From positions 103,520 through 167,519 of the forward strand of contig NZ_JAAONZ010000013.1 of the NCBI RefSeq assembly GCF_011602365.1: 64,000 nucleotides of DNA. Reading direction: 5' to 3'. How positions within the stretch are numbered: the stretch's first letter is position 1; every line of letters starts with the position of its first letter. This DNA comes from Pseudomaricurvus hydrocarbonicus. GTDB taxonomy: Bacteria; Pseudomonadota; Gammaproteobacteria; Pseudomonadales; Cellvibrionaceae. The notes under the pieces are model-generated. The model saw only the letters and a list, made by a program, of their open reading frames with translations, did not search any database and was not told the origin of the DNA. Positions 35,450 through 45,100 of this stretch are shown here, piece after piece. The position numbers and the translations under genes were made by a program.

Positions 35450-36589
35450 TTATTCAACCGCGCCCTGCTCCAGCAGGGTTTGAATGGCGTCGCCGGACAG
35501 CCCCAGATGTTCCAGCACGGTCCGGGTATCGTGCCCGGGCGGGTGTTGGCCGTGGCGGACTTCCGAGCGGGTGCGGCTGAAGCGCGGTGCCGGTGCCGGT
35601 TGCTTATAGCCATCCAGTTCAATGTAGGCGTCACGCTCGCGATTGTGTGGGTAGTCAAAGGCTTCGTGGGCCGTGAGCACCGGCGAGAAGCAGGCGTCGG
35701 TGTTTTCCAGCAGGGCACACCATTCATCGCGGCTTTTTTGTTTGATGACCTCGGCGAGGATGGCTTTTTTCGCGTCCCATTGATCCGCGTCGTTCTGGGT
35801 GTGCAGATTAAAAATGTCAGGGTCCAGTCCGCCTTTTTCCACCAGTGTGGTGAAAAACTGCGGTTCGATTGCGCCAATCGCCACGTACTTGCCGTCGGCG
35901 GTTTCGTAGGTGTCGTAGTAGAAAGCGCCACCATCGAGCATGTTGACGCCGCGCTCGTTAAAATTCCACATGTTGGAGGCGTGAAAACTGTGGCACATCC
36001 ACATCAGGTTGGCGGCACCATCGACCATGGCGGCATCCACCACCTGGCCTTTGCCGGAATTTTTGGCTTCCAGCAACGCCGCGAGCACCCCGCTGACCAG
36101 GAACATGGTGCCGCCGCCAAAATCACCCACCAGGTTCAGGGGCACCACCGGCTTTTGGCCCTTCACCCCAATGGCGTGCAGCGCCCCGGTGATCGAGATG
36201 TAATTGATGTCGTGGCCGGCGTTGTGGGCCAGTGGGCCGGTTTGTCCCCAGCCGGTCATGCGGCCGTACACCAGCGCCGGGTTGACGGCGTGGCAATCTT
36301 GCGGGCCAATGCCAAGCTTCTCAGTGACCCCCGGGCGGAAACCTTCGATCAAGACATCCGCGGTCGCGATCAGTTGGAGCAACGTTTCCCGACCCTGCGG
36401 ACTTTTGAGGTTGACGACAATGGATTTCTTGCCGCGCCGGCTCATGTCTTCGGTGTACAGCGGAGGCAGGTTGCCGCCGCGATCAATGCAGATGACTTCG
36501 GCCCCCATGTCCGCCAACAGCATGCCGGCCATGGGGCACGGACCTAAACCCGCCAGCTCAATCACCCGATAACCAGACAATGGGCCCAT
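35450..36589 (-). CDS. Alpha-methylacyl-CoA racemase-type CoA-transferase family protein
   Basis: A 379-residue family III protein. H126 (AGHDINYI) and D156 (LVGDFGGG) fall exactly at the catalytic His126/Asp156 pair of Mycobacterium tuberculosis MCR, so racemisation of (2R)-methylacyl-CoA to the (2S) form needed by dehydrogenases is the best call, rather than CoA transfer. This points to degradation of methyl-branched acyl chains by the operon. The ATG at 36589 has AGGAG at proper spacing; the longer frame upstream overlaps the SDR gene and is not real. Confidence 0.88.
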   Translation of the reverse strand: MGPLSGYRVIELAGLGPCPMAGMLLADMGAEVICIDRGGNLPPLYTEDMSRRGKKSIVVNLKSPQGRETLLQLIATADVLIEGFRPGVTEKLGIGPQDCHAVNPALVYGRMTGWGQTGPLAHNAGHDINYISITGALHAIGVKGQKPVVPLNLVGDFGGGTMFLVSGVLAALLEAKNSGKGQVVDAAMVDGAANLMWMCHSFHASNMWNFNERGVNMLDGGAFYYDTYETADGKYVAIGAIEPQFFTTLVEKGGLDPDIFNLHTQNDADQWDAKKAILAEVIKQKSRDEWCALLENTDACFSPVLTAHEAFDYPHNRERDAYIELDGYKQPAPAPRFSRTRSEVRHGQHPPGHDTRTVLEHLGLSGDAIQTLLEQGAVE

Positions 36590-36680
36590 AGTGAACTCCT
36601 CTAATGCAGTGTGATTCGATGTTATACACCCGCAGAGCGGGCGCATCGATATTGGAATGATCTGTAACGTTATCGCGTTT

Positions 36681-37451
36681 TTACCGGGGTTGCATGCGAA
36701 TGGCGGCGTCCATCCGGATGCATTCACCGTTGATGTAATCATTGTCCACAATGTGGGCGGACAACTTGGCAATCTCCGCCGGTTTGCCCAGCCGCTTGGG
36801 GTACACGGTCGACGCTTCCAAAGACTTGTAATAGGACTCGTCAACGGTGTCAAACAGCGGGGTGTGGATCAGCCCCGGGACGATGGTGTTGACGCGAATG
36901 CCGTAAGGCGCGAGTTCGCGTGCCATGGGCAGTGTCATGCCGACGATGGCTCCTTTGGTGGCGGAATAGGCAACCTGACCAATCTGGCCTTCGTAGGCAG
37001 CGACCGACGCCGTATTGATGATCACGCCGCGACCGCCGTCGTCGTTCACCGGATCGTTCTGGGCCATTTTTTCCGCGGCTAACCGGGCCACGTTAAAAGT
37101 GCCCACCTGGTTGACCATGACCACTTTCATGTAGGTGTCGAGGGGGTGGGGGCCGTTCTTGCCGTAAGTTTTGCAGGCCGGGCCAATGCCGGCGTAGTTG
37201 TTGACGATGTGCAGGGCGCCGAATTTTTCCACTACCGCGTCGATGGCGGTTTGCACAGAGGCTTCATCGGCGACGTTCACATGGTAGTAAGCCACCTGCT
37301 GGCCGAGACGATCAGCAATGGCTTGGCCAGCGGCTTCGTTCAGATCAAAAATGGCGACGTTGGCGCCGCTGGCCGCGTACAGCTCAACGGTGCCCAATCC
37401 CAGCCCGGATGCGCCTCCGGTGACGATAGCGGTTTTACCGGTGATGTCCAT
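36681..37451 (-). CDS. SDR family 3-hydroxyacyl-CoA dehydrogenase-like (HSD17B10 type)
   Basis: A 256-residue short-chain dehydrogenase. The cofactor motif is [11 protein letters not shown] with Asp38-region acid (FDLNEA) favouring NAD; the active site is YSATK with Ser in NTASVAA. HSD17B10-type enzymes oxidise 3-hydroxy-2-methylacyl-CoA among others, which fits the racemase next door. The structural NNAG motif reads NNYAG. GGAGAG precedes the ATG. It lies 109 bp after the FadB-like gene. Confidence 0.87.
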   Translation of the reverse strand: MDITGKTAIVTGGASGLGLGTVELYAASGANVAIFDLNEAAGQAIADRLGQQVAYYHVNVADEASVQTAIDAVVEKFGALHIVNNYAGIGPACKTYGKNGPHPLDTYMKVVMVNQVGTFNVARLAAEKMAQNDPVNDDGGRGVIINTASVAAYEGQIGQVAYSATKGAIVGMTLPMARELAPYGIRVNTIVPGLIHTPLFDTVDESYYKSLEASTVYPKRLGKPAEIAKLSAHIVDNDYINGECIRMDAAIRMQPR

Positions 37452-37560
37452 AATACTCTCCAGATTGTTGCGCGTGCGACGTCCGTGGCAGCCGCACGCG
37501 TGATGGTTGTTAAAGGTTGAGTTCTCAGTTCGTGCATGAGCGGTGATTCCTCACCACTCA

Positions 37561-39732
37561 CTACTGGAACCTGTCGCCGGCGCTGGCTTTTTCAACGGCA
37601 ATGGCCGGAGGGGTGAAGCGGTCGCCGTAACGCTCCGCCAATTCCTTCGCACGTGCCACAAAGGCCGCCGGACCGGTGTCCTGATGGTGCTCGTAAGTGT
37701 TGACGAACTGAAGAAAGCCACCGGTCCAGGCGGGGGCGCCAATGCCCAGCAGGGAGCCGACATTGCCTTCGGCCACTGAGCGCAGTACGCCCTCTTGCAA
37801 ACACTTGAGGCTTTCAATGACCTGGCGGAACAGCAGACGCTCTTTCATGTCCTGATGGGGAACACTGGCGTTGGCGTTGTAGTACAGCTCGTACAGTTTT
37901 GGCCAGACGGTTTTGCTGCCATCCTCGGCGTATTCATAGTAGCCGCCACCGTGGTAGCGACCACCGCGGCCGAATTGGCTGACCATGGTTTCACACAGGT
38001 CAATGTTGACCGCGCAATCGCTGTTGCTGCCGAGTACCCCCATGTCGCGGTGGGTTGCTGCCGCCTTGCGAGTCAGCTCCTGGCTGACTTCGTCCTGCAC
38101 GGTTAACGGTCCAACTGGCATGCCGACCTGCTTGCCCATGGCGTCAATCAGTACCGGATCGTGGCCTTCGGTCAGCAAACGTGCGCCTTCGTCGAGGTAG
38201 GTGCCAAACACGCGAGAGGTAAAGAAACCCAGCGAGTCGTTGACGACGATGGCGGTTTTGCGGATCTGGCGAGCGTAATCGAAGGCCCTGGCCAGCGTGG
38301 TGTCACTGGTTTTGTCACCGCAGATGATTTCCACCAATGGCATCTTGTCCACTGGCGAGAAGAAGTGAATGCCGATGAAGTTTTCGGGTTTGGCGCTGGC
38401 TTCTGCCAGCTGGCTGATGGGCAGTGTCGAGGTGTTGCTGCCGTAAACACCATTTTCCGTCAGATAGCCTTCGGCTTCTTTGGTGACGTTGTTTTTCAGT
38501 TCAATGTTCTCAAACACCGCTTCGATGATCAGGTCACAGCCTTTGAGATCGGTGTAACTGTCGGTGGCCTTGATCAGGCCAAGCACGGTGTTTTTGTCGT
38601 CTTCGGTTTTACGCCCGCGCTGGATTTGTTTGTCTAGCAGCCTGGCGGTGTAGGCCTTGCCTTGCTCGGCGGCGTCGAGGCTGAGGTCTTTCAGTACCAC
38701 CTCGATACCCGCCATGGCGGAACTGAAGGCAATACCCTGTCCCATCATGCCCGCGCCAAGGATGCCGACCTTTTTAACCTTGCCGGGCTCAACGTCTTTG
38801 GGACGCGCGGCGCCGCCGTTAACGCTGTTCATCTGGAAGAAGCCGGCGGTGATGATGTTTTTCGCTGCCGGCGTGGTGATCAGGAAGGCCAGGCCGCGGG
38901 ATTCAATGCGCAGCGCGGTGTCAAAATCCACCGACATGGTGTCGCCGGCCACCGCCAGAATGCGCTCGGGGGCGGGCAACAAGCCGCGGGTTTTCTTCAG
39001 GGTCATGGCGGGTGCCACCGACAGAAGGTTCCTGACCGCCGGGTTGGACGCGTTGCCCCCGGGTATGGTGTGTCCCTTGCGGTCCCAGGGTTGGGTGCAG
39101 GCGCTGGGGTGGTCTTTGATCCACGCCTTGGCGCTTGTGATCAAGGCATCTGCGTCATCCACCAGGGCATCGACATACCCTACCTCCAGGGCTTTGGCGG
39201 CGTTCAGGCGTGTGCCTTCGAGCAGTAAGGGCAGGGCTTTTTCCAGCCCCAGCATGTGGATCGAACGCACCACACCGCCGCCGCCGGGCAGCAGGCCGAG
39301 GGTGACTTCGGGCAGACCGATCAGCACTTTTGGGGTGTTCAGCGCGAGCCGGTAGTGACAGGCCAGGCAGATTTCCAGCCCGCCACCCAGCGCGGCACCG
39401 TTGATGGCGGCAACCACCGGGACGCCGAGCTTTTCGAGGCGCCGCAGGGGGGCCTTGATGTCATCGTCAATCATACGGAACTGTTGCTCTTCCTGCCCTT
39501 TGGCAACACTGGAGAGCTCGCGCAGATCCCCGCCGGCAAAAAACGTGCTCTTGGCCGAGGCCAGCACGACACCGGTCAGGTCAGTCTCGGTTTCCAGTTT
39601 GGCCACGGTATTCTGCATGGCGTCGCGGTACTGGCTGTTCATGGCGTTTACCGGTCCATCCATATCCATGGTCACGGTAACAATGCCGTCAGTGTCTTTT
39701 TCGTAAATAAAGCCGTGTATGTTCTCGCTCAT
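37561..39732 (-). CDS. FadB/FadJ-like bifunctional enoyl-CoA hydratase / 3-hydroxyacyl-CoA dehydrogenase
   Basis: A 723-residue multifunctional enzyme. Residues ~1-290 form the crotonase domain with both hydratase glutamates (GGGLEICLAC and LPEVTLGLLPGGGG). Residues ~325-510 form the NAD domain (GILGAGMMGQGIAF) with catalytic His in IGIHFFSPVDKMP, followed by two C-terminal dehydrogenase domains. It carries two consecutive beta-oxidation steps; the thiolase is encoded immediately upstream. AAGG precedes the ATG. Confidence 0.94.
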   Translation of the reverse strand: MSENIHGFIYEKDTDGIVTVTMDMDGPVNAMNSQYRDAMQNTVAKLETETDLTGVVLASAKSTFFAGGDLRELSSVAKGQEEQQFRMIDDDIKAPLRRLEKLGVPVVAAINGAALGGGLEICLACHYRLALNTPKVLIGLPEVTLGLLPGGGGVVRSIHMLGLEKALPLLLEGTRLNAAKALEVGYVDALVDDADALITSAKAWIKDHPSACTQPWDRKGHTIPGGNASNPAVRNLLSVAPAMTLKKTRGLLPAPERILAVAGDTMSVDFDTALRIESRGLAFLITTPAAKNIITAGFFQMNSVNGGAARPKDVEPGKVKKVGILGAGMMGQGIAFSSAMAGIEVVLKDLSLDAAEQGKAYTARLLDKQIQRGRKTEDDKNTVLGLIKATDSYTDLKGCDLIIEAVFENIELKNNVTKEAEGYLTENGVYGSNTSTLPISQLAEASAKPENFIGIHFFSPVDKMPLVEIICGDKTSDTTLARAFDYARQIRKTAIVVNDSLGFFTSRVFGTYLDEGARLLTEGHDPVLIDAMGKQVGMPVGPLTVQDEVSQELTRKAAATHRDMGVLGSNSDCAVNIDLCETMVSQFGRGGRYHGGGYYEYAEDGSKTVWPKLYELYYNANASVPHQDMKERLLFRQVIESLKCLQEGVLRSVAEGNVGSLLGIGAPAWTGGFLQFVNTYEHHQDTGPAAFVARAKELAERYGDRFTPPAIAVEKASAGDRFQ

Positions 39733-39865
39733 GTTTGCTTACCTTATGTCTTCTGTTTGCCTTTGCGTTGCTGTTTTCAGCGGCGCTTTTGTTCTTAACT
39801 TCGACCTAGATCCTGTGTCTTAACTTCGACCCGGTAGGTACGGCGATTCGCCTGTTAACTCCGAG

Positions 39866-41074
39866 TCAGACACGTTCAATGATGGTGGCGATGCCCATAC
39901 CGCCACCCACGCACAGGGCGATCAGGGCACGTTTCTGATTGCGGCGTTCCAGCTCATCGAGCACGGTGCTGATCAGCATGGCGCCAGTGGCACCCAGCGG
40001 GTGGCCCATGGCGATGGCACCGCCGTTGACGTTGGTCACTTCGTGGGAAATATCCAGATCCCGCATAAAGCGCAGCCCCACGGAGGCAAAGGCCTCGTTG
40101 ATTTCAAACAGGTCAATGTCGGCAGTGGTCATGCCGGCCTTGGTCAGAGCCTTCCTGGCGGCAGGGCCGGGACCGGTGAGCATGATGGTCGGTTCGGTGG
40201 ACAGTACCGCGGTGGCGACAATGCGTGCCCGCGGGGTCAGGTTTAAATCTTTACCAGCCTGCTCGCTGCCGATCAGCACTGCCGAGGAACCGTCGACGAT
40301 ACCGGAGGAATTGCCCGGTGTGTGGACGTGATGAATGGCGGGCAACTGCGGGTATTTGCGCAGCATCATGTCATCAAAACCCAGCTTGCCCATCGCTTCG
40401 AACGACGGACGCAATTGGCCAAGGATATCCAGCGTGGTGTTGGGTTTGATGAAATCGTCTTTCTCCAGGATGGTCACGCCGTTAAGATCCTTTACCGGTA
40501 CCACGGAGCGATCAAAGTAGCCCTGCGCCTGGGCGTGAGCAGCGCGCTGCTGGGAGGCCAGGGCAAAGGAGTCCACATCCTCGCGGCTCCAGCCTTCGAG
40601 GGTGGCGATGGTATCGGCGCCGATGCCCTGGGGCACAATGCTGTCGTGCAGCGCGACTTCAGGGTCGTACAGCCAGGCACCGCCGGAGCTGCCCATGGGC
40701 ACCCGGGACATGGACTCAATGCCGCCGGCGACCACCAGGTCTTCCCAGCCAGAGGCTATTTTCATGGCGGCGATGTTGACGGCTTCAAGCCCGGACGCGC
40801 AGAAGCGGTCCAGCTGCACACCCGGCACGCTCTCGTCCCAGCCGGCAAACTGGACAATGCTTTTGGCCACATCGCCACCTTGTTCGCCGGTTGGCGACAC
40901 GCAGCCCATCACTACGTCGTCAACGCGACGGGTGTCCAGGTCGTGGCGCTGCTGCAGCGCGTTTAACAGCCCGGCGCCCAAGGCAACGGGTTTGACTTCA
41001 TGCAGGGAGCCATCGGCTTTCCCTTTGCTGCGCGGGGTGCGGAGGGCATCGAAAATGTAGGCAGTATGGGGCAT
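39866..41074 (-). CDS. Acetyl-CoA C-acyltransferase (thiolase)
   Basis: A 402-residue thiolase. Nucleophile C92 is in [12 protein letters not shown], the catalytic His in [11 protein letters not shown] and the second Cys in ALCVGGGMG. It cleaves 3-ketoacyl-CoA in the last step of beta-oxidation. The ATG at 41074 is preceded by AGGA; an in-frame start eight codons earlier is less likely. It is the first gene of the minus-strand operon and faces the AraC-type regulator across 281 bp. Confidence 0.94.
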   Translation of the reverse strand: MPHTAYIFDALRTPRSKGKADGSLHEVKPVALGAGLLNALQQRHDLDTRRVDDVVMGCVSPTGEQGGDVAKSIVQFAGWDESVPGVQLDRFCASGLEAVNIAAMKIASGWEDLVVAGGIESMSRVPMGSSGGAWLYDPEVALHDSIVPQGIGADTIATLEGWSREDVDSFALASQQRAAHAQAQGYFDRSVVPVKDLNGVTILEKDDFIKPNTTLDILGQLRPSFEAMGKLGFDDMMLRKYPQLPAIHHVHTPGNSSGIVDGSSAVLIGSEQAGKDLNLTPRARIVATAVLSTEPTIMLTGPGPAARKALTKAGMTTADIDLFEINEAFASVGLRFMRDLDISHEVTNVNGGAIAMGHPLGATGAMLISTVLDELERRNQKRALIALCVGGGMGIATIIERV

Positions 41075-41235
41075 CACAAAATCCTGTGGGCTGATCATTG
41101 AAAGGAAAACGTCTCGTCCAGCCTTTTCTGGCCGGGGGGCAGGCTCTCATTGTGGTTGTTGCTATTGTGAGTCTATGACGATAACGTGCATTTTTTCATT
41201 ATTGTTTGCGTATAGGTCTGCCTTCAAGGATATAT

Positions 41236-41262
41236 TGGGACAAAAATTGACATTTTGTCCCA
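41236..41262. promoter_or_regulatory. Perfect 10-bp inverted repeat in the divergent regulator-operon spacer
   Basis: TGGGACAAAA and TTTTGTCCCA are exact reverse complements separated by 7 bp. The site lies 94 bp before the AraC-type gene and ~160 bp before the thiolase gene, so it is a plausible operator for one or both. Confidence 0.7.
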
Positions 41263-41355
41263 TTGGCATAGGATGCGGTTAGAAAGGCTGTCTGGCTCGG
41301 ACTGCCTGGTTTGAGATTGAAGCAAAAAATCCGTGGTAAAGAGATTGTTAGTGAC

Positions 41356-42417
41356 ATGCAGGAAATATCGGTCTCCAGTTATTTTTTAAGGGCGGTGGTG
41401 AAGATGGCGCCGGATAAAGGCGTCGATGTGGCGAATTTATTGCGGCGGGCGCACATCCCCGCGAAATTATTCAATGAAAATAATGCCCGGGTGACGGCGG
41501 ACCAGTACGCGGCACTGCAGACCATTGCCATGCGTGAAATGAACGATGAGACACTGGGCTATTGTCAGGATGCGCTAAAGGTGGGGACCTGGTCCGCCGT
41601 GTGTCACTGGGTTATTCATGTGCGCACACTGAGTCAGGCCCTGAAGCGGTTTTGCCTGTTTTACTCACTGTTGGAACGAGGTATGAAAACAGAGCTGGCC
41701 ACCAGTGACGAGACCCTCACCATCCACTTTCGTCCATGGCGGGCCAATGAGGTGTTAGAGCCCTACGCCTATGAGTTGTTTATGTTTGGTCTGCACCGCT
41801 TGGCTTGCTGGCTGGTGGAAGATAATTTGCCCATTCAGCAGGTGCGTTTGAATTACCCGGAACCCGAGCACAGCAAGGAGTACCGGGTGATGTTTCCCGG
41901 GGCCGAGTGTGTTTTTGAACCGTGCGATAACGTGCTCGGTGAAACGGATTCGATCATGTCGAGTTGTACGCTGACCTTCAGTCGCCGGATTATGGAACTG
42001 CCCATCAAGCAAACGTCGGAGTCCCTGTCGCAGTTTTTACGGCAGCCGTTACTGAATGTGATGCTCAATGACTACAATCAACAAAGCTGGGTGGCTCGAA
42101 CCCGAACGGTCTTGCGTCAGCGTCTGACCAGCATTCCTACATTGCTGGAAGTGGCTGAAGAACTGGGTGTCCACCCCAAAAAGCTCCGGCGCAAGCTGGA
42201 GGCAGAAGGCATTGGTTACGGCGATTTAAAAAGCCAATTACGCCGCGATATTGCCATCCGATGCCTGATCAATAGCCGGGATTCGATCGAGCAGATCGCT
42301 TATCTGACCGGCTTTTCTGAAACCTGTACCTTTACCCGGGCGTTTAAGCGCTGGACCGGTGTCACCCCTCACACCTATCGAAAACGCGCAATCGGAAGCA
42401 AACAGAAATACCCCTGA
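41356..42417 (+). CDS. AraC-family transcriptional regulator (OruR/ArgR-like N-domain)
   Basis: A 353-residue regulator. Residues ~1-220 match the Arabinose_bd-type domain of the OruR-like AraC subfamily; the C-terminal ~90 residues hold the paired helix-turn-helix (PTLLEVAEELGVHPKKLRRKL, split around the second motif IEQIAYLTGFSE). It is divergent from the acyl-CoA operon and probably controls it in response to an acyl or related compound; this is inference from position. TTG codons at 41311 and 41317 open the same frame further upstream. Confidence 0.88.
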   Translation: MQEISVSSYFLRAVVKMAPDKGVDVANLLRRAHIPAKLFNENNARVTADQYAALQTIAMREMNDETLGYCQDALKVGTWSAVCHWVIHVRTLSQALKRFCLFYSLLERGMKTELATSDETLTIHFRPWRANEVLEPYAYELFMFGLHRLACWLVEDNLPIQQVRLNYPEPEHSKEYRVMFPGAECVFEPCDNVLGETDSIMSSCTLTFSRRIMELPIKQTSESLSQFLRQPLLNVMLNDYNQQSWVARTRTVLRQRLTSIPTLLEVAEELGVHPKKLRRKLEAEGIGYGDLKSQLRRDIAIRCLINSRDSIEQIAYLTGFSETCTFTRAFKRWTGVTPHTYRKRAIGSKQKYP

Positions 42418-42458
42418 CGGTTGGCGGTTCATGCTTTCGTCAAGCGGCTATACAGCGT

Positions 42459-43229
42459 TCAATGGCTCAGCGTTCTCCGGTTGGAGGACGCAGTGTCCGC
42501 GTAGCGACGAACCGCGATGTAATCCTGATAGACCTGTTCTGCGGCAAAAGACGCGACACCGTCTGCGGAGGATTGTGGGCGGAGTATCGCCTGCAGTTCG
42601 CCGTTGGGGTTGATGAGGTACATCATGGTGCCGTGGGCAACAGAATAAAATGGATCCTGTTCCTCGGGCCCGGCACTGCCTGCTTCTGGTGACCGGCTGT
42701 AAACAATGCCCAGGCTTTTTTCAAACGCGGTCCAGTCTGTCGGGTCGGGGCGCGACGCGGCTGCAACATTGGTAGGCTGATTGGTTGCAGTATTGATTGC
42801 AGGAGTTGTGGGCAGGAGTGTGGCCTCTTTTGTCTGGCGACGCAGCCCAATAAAGTCGGAATTAAAATGCGCCATATACTGTGCCAGTTGTTCGCTCCCA
42901 TCGCGTTCGGGATCAATGGAATAAAAGATTACCTGCAGATCATCAAACTGCTGTTGTTGCTGGAGTTTGTCGGTGACCTTCGCCAATTCCGTTAACAGGG
43001 TGGGGCAGAAATCCGGACAGTTGGTGAAACCGTAAGCCAGCAAATTCCAGTGTCCCTGTAACTGCTGATTACTGAATGCCTGATTGTATTGATCTTGCAA
43101 GATAAAATTCGCAAGAGGTCGTGGAGCGGGGATGAACACCCCTTCAATCTGTGGCAGATCCGGTGTGTTTTTCCAGACCCAAAAGTTCACGGCCAACGCG
43201 GTGGTGATGACACCCAGGGCGATCAGCAT
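42459..43229 (-). CDS. SCO1/SenC-type copper chaperone
   Basis: A 256-residue membrane-anchored thioredoxin-fold protein that delivers copper to the CuA site of cytochrome oxidase. An N-terminal membrane helix (residues ~1-19) is followed by the copper-binding CPDFC and the distal His in VAHGTMMYL. A Pro/Thr/Asn-rich stretch of ~35 residues between the two lobes is longer than usual. Last gene of the oxidase operon. Confidence 0.92.
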   Translation of the reverse strand: MLIALGVITTALAVNFWVWKNTPDLPQIEGVFIPAPRPLANFILQDQYNQAFSNQQLQGHWNLLAYGFTNCPDFCPTLLTELAKVTDKLQQQQQFDDLQVIFYSIDPERDGSEQLAQYMAHFNSDFIGLRRQTKEATLLPTTPAINTATNQPTNVAAASRPDPTDWTAFEKSLGIVYSRSPEAGSAGPEEQDPFYSVAHGTMMYLINPNGELQAILRPQSSADGVASFAAEQVYQDYIAVRRYADTASSNRRTLSH

Positions 43230-43261
43230 GGCCGTAACCGGCAGGTGTGCAGGTGACGATT

Positions 43262-43636
43262 TCAGGGGTGATATTCCTGTTGCGGATAGGCAGTGAAGTG
43301 GTTGTCGCGCGAATCACTGGTGTAGCGCCCTTCACTGGCCATGAACACGATCAGCACCAGAATGGCGATGGGTGGCAAAATAACTAAACATTTAAGGGAC
43401 AGCCGCTCCCAGCCCAGGTGCATGAATATGCTGATGATAAGCCCGGCTTTCAGTGCCATGAAGATCAACACCAATGACCAGCGCAGCCCACCCTGCAAAT
43501 GAAAAAAATCCACCAGATAAGAGCCGGTGCTGAGTAAAAATAACAGCAGCCAAATTTTCAGGTAGACCCCGATGGGGTGTTGCTGTTCACCGGGCGACGG
43601 GGGATGACTTCCGGCTTGATGATGTTTCGTTGACAT
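43262..43636 (-). CDS. Cytochrome c oxidase subunit IV-like protein
   Basis: A 124-residue protein with three predicted membrane helices (residues ~25-45, ~53-73, ~83-101), as in the prokaryotic subunit IV family. A short His/Pro/Ser-rich N-terminus and a charged C-terminal tail flank them. The ATG at 43636 has GGGAG seven bases upstream and lies 17 bp past the subunit III stop. It has no redox centre and probably stabilises the complex. Confidence 0.83.
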   Translation of the reverse strand: MSTKHHQAGSHPPSPGEQQHPIGVYLKIWLLLFLLSTGSYLVDFFHLQGGLRWSLVLIFMALKAGLIISIFMHLGWERLSLKCLVILPPIAILVLIVFMASEGRYTSDSRDNHFTAYPQQEYHP

Positions 43637-43652
43637 GGTTTTGTCTCCCGCG

Positions 43653-44333
43653 CTACCAAAGATAAAATAGGGCAAAAATAAACACCCACACCAAATCCAC
43701 AAAGTGCCAATAGAGCCCCGTGATTTCCACAATCTGGTAGCCGCTGCGCTCATAGTCACCGCGCGCCACTTTGATGGCGACTATGGCCAGATACAGAACG
43801 CCTATGGATACATGCAGGCCATGAAAACCTGTGATCATAAAAAAGCTGGAACCAAACTGGGCAGCACCCATGGGGTTTCCCCAGGGGCGAACGCCCTCAG
43901 AGATCAGTTTGGTCCACTCAAAAGCCTGCATGCCGACAAAGGCCGCGCCCAGCAATGCGGTGGCCAGCATGAATTGCACCGTGCGCTTTTTATTGCCCTG
44001 GTAGCCAAAGTTCACGGCCATGGCCATGGTGCCACTGCTGGTGATGAGCACAAAGGTCATGATGGCGATCAGGATCAGCGGCAGGTGGGTGCCGGCAATT
44101 TCCAGCGCAAACACTTCGCTGGGATTGGGCCAGGTGTCGGTGGTGCTCATGCGCACGTTCATATAGCCGGTCAGGAAAATACTGAAGATGAAGGTGTCGC
44201 TGAGCAAAAAGATCCACATCATCAATTTGCCCCAGGGCACATCAAAAGTTTGTTTGTCCGCAGACCAGTCCGCCACCAGACTGTGCATGGCGGGTTGTGG
44301 ATTCGATGAGTGTGAGGGCTTGCCGATCGCCAC
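43653..44333 (-). CDS. coxC: Cytochrome c oxidase subunit III
   Basis: A 226-residue membrane protein of the heme-copper oxidase subunit III family, with about five to six transmembrane helices and the conserved SSFFMITGFHGLHV and GLYWHFVDLVWVFIF motifs. The GTG at 44333 is the best start because GAGGAG lies seven bases upstream; the longer ATG frame overlaps the preceding gene. It is one of two subunit III-type genes in the operon. Confidence 0.9.
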   Translation of the reverse strand: MAIGKPSHSSNPQPAMHSLVADWSADKQTFDVPWGKLMMWIFLLSDTFIFSIFLTGYMNVRMSTTDTWPNPSEVFALEIAGTHLPLILIAIMTFVLITSSGTMAMAVNFGYQGNKKRTVQFMLATALLGAAFVGMQAFEWTKLISEGVRPWGNPMGAAQFGSSFFMITGFHGLHVSIGVLYLAIVAIKVARGDYERSGYQIVEITGLYWHFVDLVWVFIFALFYLW

Positions 44334-44371
44334 GGGAATACTCCTCTTCAGTAAGCGTCTATGTGCTGAAA

Positions 44372-45100
44372 TCAATAACCGCACAGTGCTGCCAGGGTTT
44401 TATACACCGCCGGTGAGCTGGCATTGAAAAAAAAGATCAACAGCCAAATGACAAACAGGTAATGCCAATATAGCGCACAGAGCTCGAGACTATATTGCAG
44501 CTGTTGTTGCCGTGGTGGTTGCAGAGGTCGTTGCTGCGGGGCTGTGGTGGCCGGTCTGAAGAAGCCAAAGCTGCGCAGGATCACTGGCACCAGTACGAAC
44601 AGCCCGCCGATTAAATGCAGGCCATGCAGCGCTGTGAGCAGATAAAAATAACTGTTGGCGGGGTTGGACGCCATGTAGAACCCCAGCTTGTAGAGATGTC
44701 GCCACAGTAACAGCTGTGCAGCGCCAAACTGTAATGTAAACAGTAGCGCCAGGCACAAGGCAATTTGAGCGGTGTGAATGTTCTGACGGCGTGTGGCCAT
44801 CAGCGCGACCTGCAGGGCAACACAGGCGATCAGTAGCAAGCCGGTGTTGATCCACAGTTGCTGAGGGTGGTAAAAGGGTTGCCAGGTTTCACCCGCCAGG
44901 GCCTGAAAATCCGGGTATTGGGAGCGCGCCAGGAAGGTTATCAGAAACAGGAAAAAGAAGACGCTGACAATGCCCAGAAAGACGATGAGCGGCAACTTCT
45001 TGGGATTGATGTCGCTTCTGTCCATAACACGTTCTGGCAACACTGCATCGGGCTGTAACCAGGGTTTTTCCTGCAAGGTTCGAAAAAAGTTCAAGCTCAT
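44372..45100 (-). CDS. Second cytochrome c oxidase subunit III-family protein
   Basis: A 242-residue integral membrane protein with about five helices and subunit III hallmarks (FYLLTALHGLHLIGG, LYWHYLFVIWLLIFF), but a cytoplasmic N-terminus and a Q/P-rich loop near residue 190 unlike the neighbour. Its ATG overlaps the subunit I stop (TGA in ATGA), so they are translationally coupled. Paired subunit III genes occur in some caa3-type operons. Confidence 0.84.
   Translation of the reverse strand: MSLNFFRTLQEKPWLQPDAVLPERVMDRSDINPKKLPLIVFLGIVSVFFFLFLITFLARSQYPDFQALAGETWQPFYHPQQLWINTGLLLIACVALQVALMATRRQNIHTAQIALCLALLFTLQFGAAQLLLWRHLYKLGFYMASNPANSYFYLLTALHGLHLIGGLFVLVPVILRSFGFFRPATTAPQQRPLQPPRQQQLQYSLELCALYWHYLFVIWLLIFFFNASSPAVYKTLAALCGY

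Noticed and set aside
36590..36853. 88-codon upstream extension of the racemase
   Set aside because: It overlaps the SDR gene, whereas the ATG at 36589 has AGGAG upstream and fits the family start.
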